From assembly GCA_013398295.1 (NCBI GenBank), contig VZSF01008977.1, positions 1,131,475-1,195,474 on the forward strand: a stretch of 64,000 nt of DNA, read 5' to 3'. Made by a program: the position numbers and the translations under genes. This document shows positions 63,242 through 64,000 of this stretch, one piece after another. This stretch comes from Chionis minor (Eukaryota; Chordata; Aves; Charadriiformes; Chionididae). How positions within the stretch are numbered: the stretch's first letter is position 1; the number at the start of each line of letters is the position of its first letter. The notes below the pieces were generated by a model. That model saw nothing but the letters and a program-made list of their open reading frames with translations, did not search any database and was not told where the DNA came from.

Positions 63242-64000
63242 CATCTGATGGATGTAAAAGGATGCTCACTCTAATTGTATTACTTTGAAAGGGTTTTAAC
63301 CTTTTCCTCTAAATGTACTTTAATATAACATTGCTCAATGCAGAGGCAGCGAAGGAAATTTCAGGGAATGTCATTAATTGATCCAGCGGTAACGAGAAAA
63401 ACAACAATCATCAATATGGTATGAGAAGAGTGAGGAAAACTTGCATCAGTTTCTGAGTATATCTCACAATACATTGGTTGGTTGCATTAAAGGAAAATTC
63501 AGTAATATGTAGCTAGAAATATGAAACATTTTTAGTAGTGAGGGTGAATACTCACTGGGACAATTTACTGAGTATACACTGAATTCTCTGCTCTTCGCAG
63601 CCTTTAATCAGGGCTAAATACATCTCCTTAAGAGTTTGGTGCTCGATAAGGATGCTTGTGATTGTGACTTTGTGGCCTGTATGACAAAGGAGATTAGAGT
63701 GGATTATTGTGCTGACCTCAGCTATTCCTAAAATATCTTTGGGTCCTCCACATCTAAGTTACCTTCAGCATTATAAAATTAACAAATTATGTATTTCATA
63801 GATCAGTGGCAACATGGAGCTATTTTGAAAGCTTACTTAAGAGAGAAATATATTTTTCTTTGCAGAAAGCTCAGGAAAATATTGGAGATGGAAGAATATT
63901 TTCCATTCACATCCTCAGCTCTTTTTGGAAGGTTATATACTGAAAAAGTGGTAGAATATGAGTGAGAGAGGGAAAAAAAGCTCACATGATCATATACAGT
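63242..64000. other. Non-coding DNA, no feature seen
   Basis: Nothing recognised up to the end of the window. Confidence 0.5.

Overview
This window looks like avian nuclear DNA. It holds several fragments of the CR1 LINE family with the bird-type 3' end, which reads (ATTCTATGA)n on the sense strand. It also holds one long terminal repeat built like the avian ERVL-type LTRs, which open with TGTCCTGGTTT. Base composition is AT-rich, CpG is scarce, introns cannot be delimited, and no open frame resembles a known cellular protein. It is most simply read as a gene desert or the inside of a very large intron. No tRNA, rRNA, CRISPR array, operon or CpG-island promoter was seen. The species cannot be named from the sequence.

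Layout. From 1 to 9.4 kb the sequence is non-coding, with two short reverse-strand CR1 3' ends (about 1456 and 3880) and an imperfect inverted repeat near 3.1-3.25 kb. From about 9.4 to 11.5 kb the minus strand carries a badly decayed non-LTR retrotransposon. Endonuclease and reverse transcriptase motifs follow one another in the right order and at nearly the right spacing, but are broken by stops and frameshifts. Its RT motifs do not look like CR1, which makes it the most interesting mobile-element fossil here. From 12 to 31 kb there is mostly featureless DNA with ancient MIR-like and L2/CR1-tail-like relics (12.44, 15.92, 26.87 kb) and a forward CR1 end (28.92-29.12 kb).

From 31.78 to 32.40 kb there is a solo ERVL-type LTR on the minus strand, with TG/CA ends and a 5-bp target duplication that differs at one base. 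A reverse CR1 follows (33.29-33.58 kb), then the longest open frame of the window (minus strand, 201 codons, 33957-34562), which I do not recognise. From 38.1 to 38.3 kb there is an ancient repeat of the type common in turtles and crocodiles. From 41 to 52 kb there are two perfect palindromes, a 40-bp tandem duplication and a MIR-like relic. From 54.9 to 55.1 kb there are two X-box (RFX-type) sites. From 57 to 60.4 kb there is an L2-like tail, a strong splice-acceptor-like T tract, the longest CR1 copy (about 0.78 kb) and a 71-bp tandem duplication.

Nothing here forms a working multi-gene system. The content is a record of retrotransposition of several ages plus a few possible cis-regulatory or structure-forming sites. 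Boundaries of old repeats are approximate because they were judged by eye against remembered family features, not by alignment.
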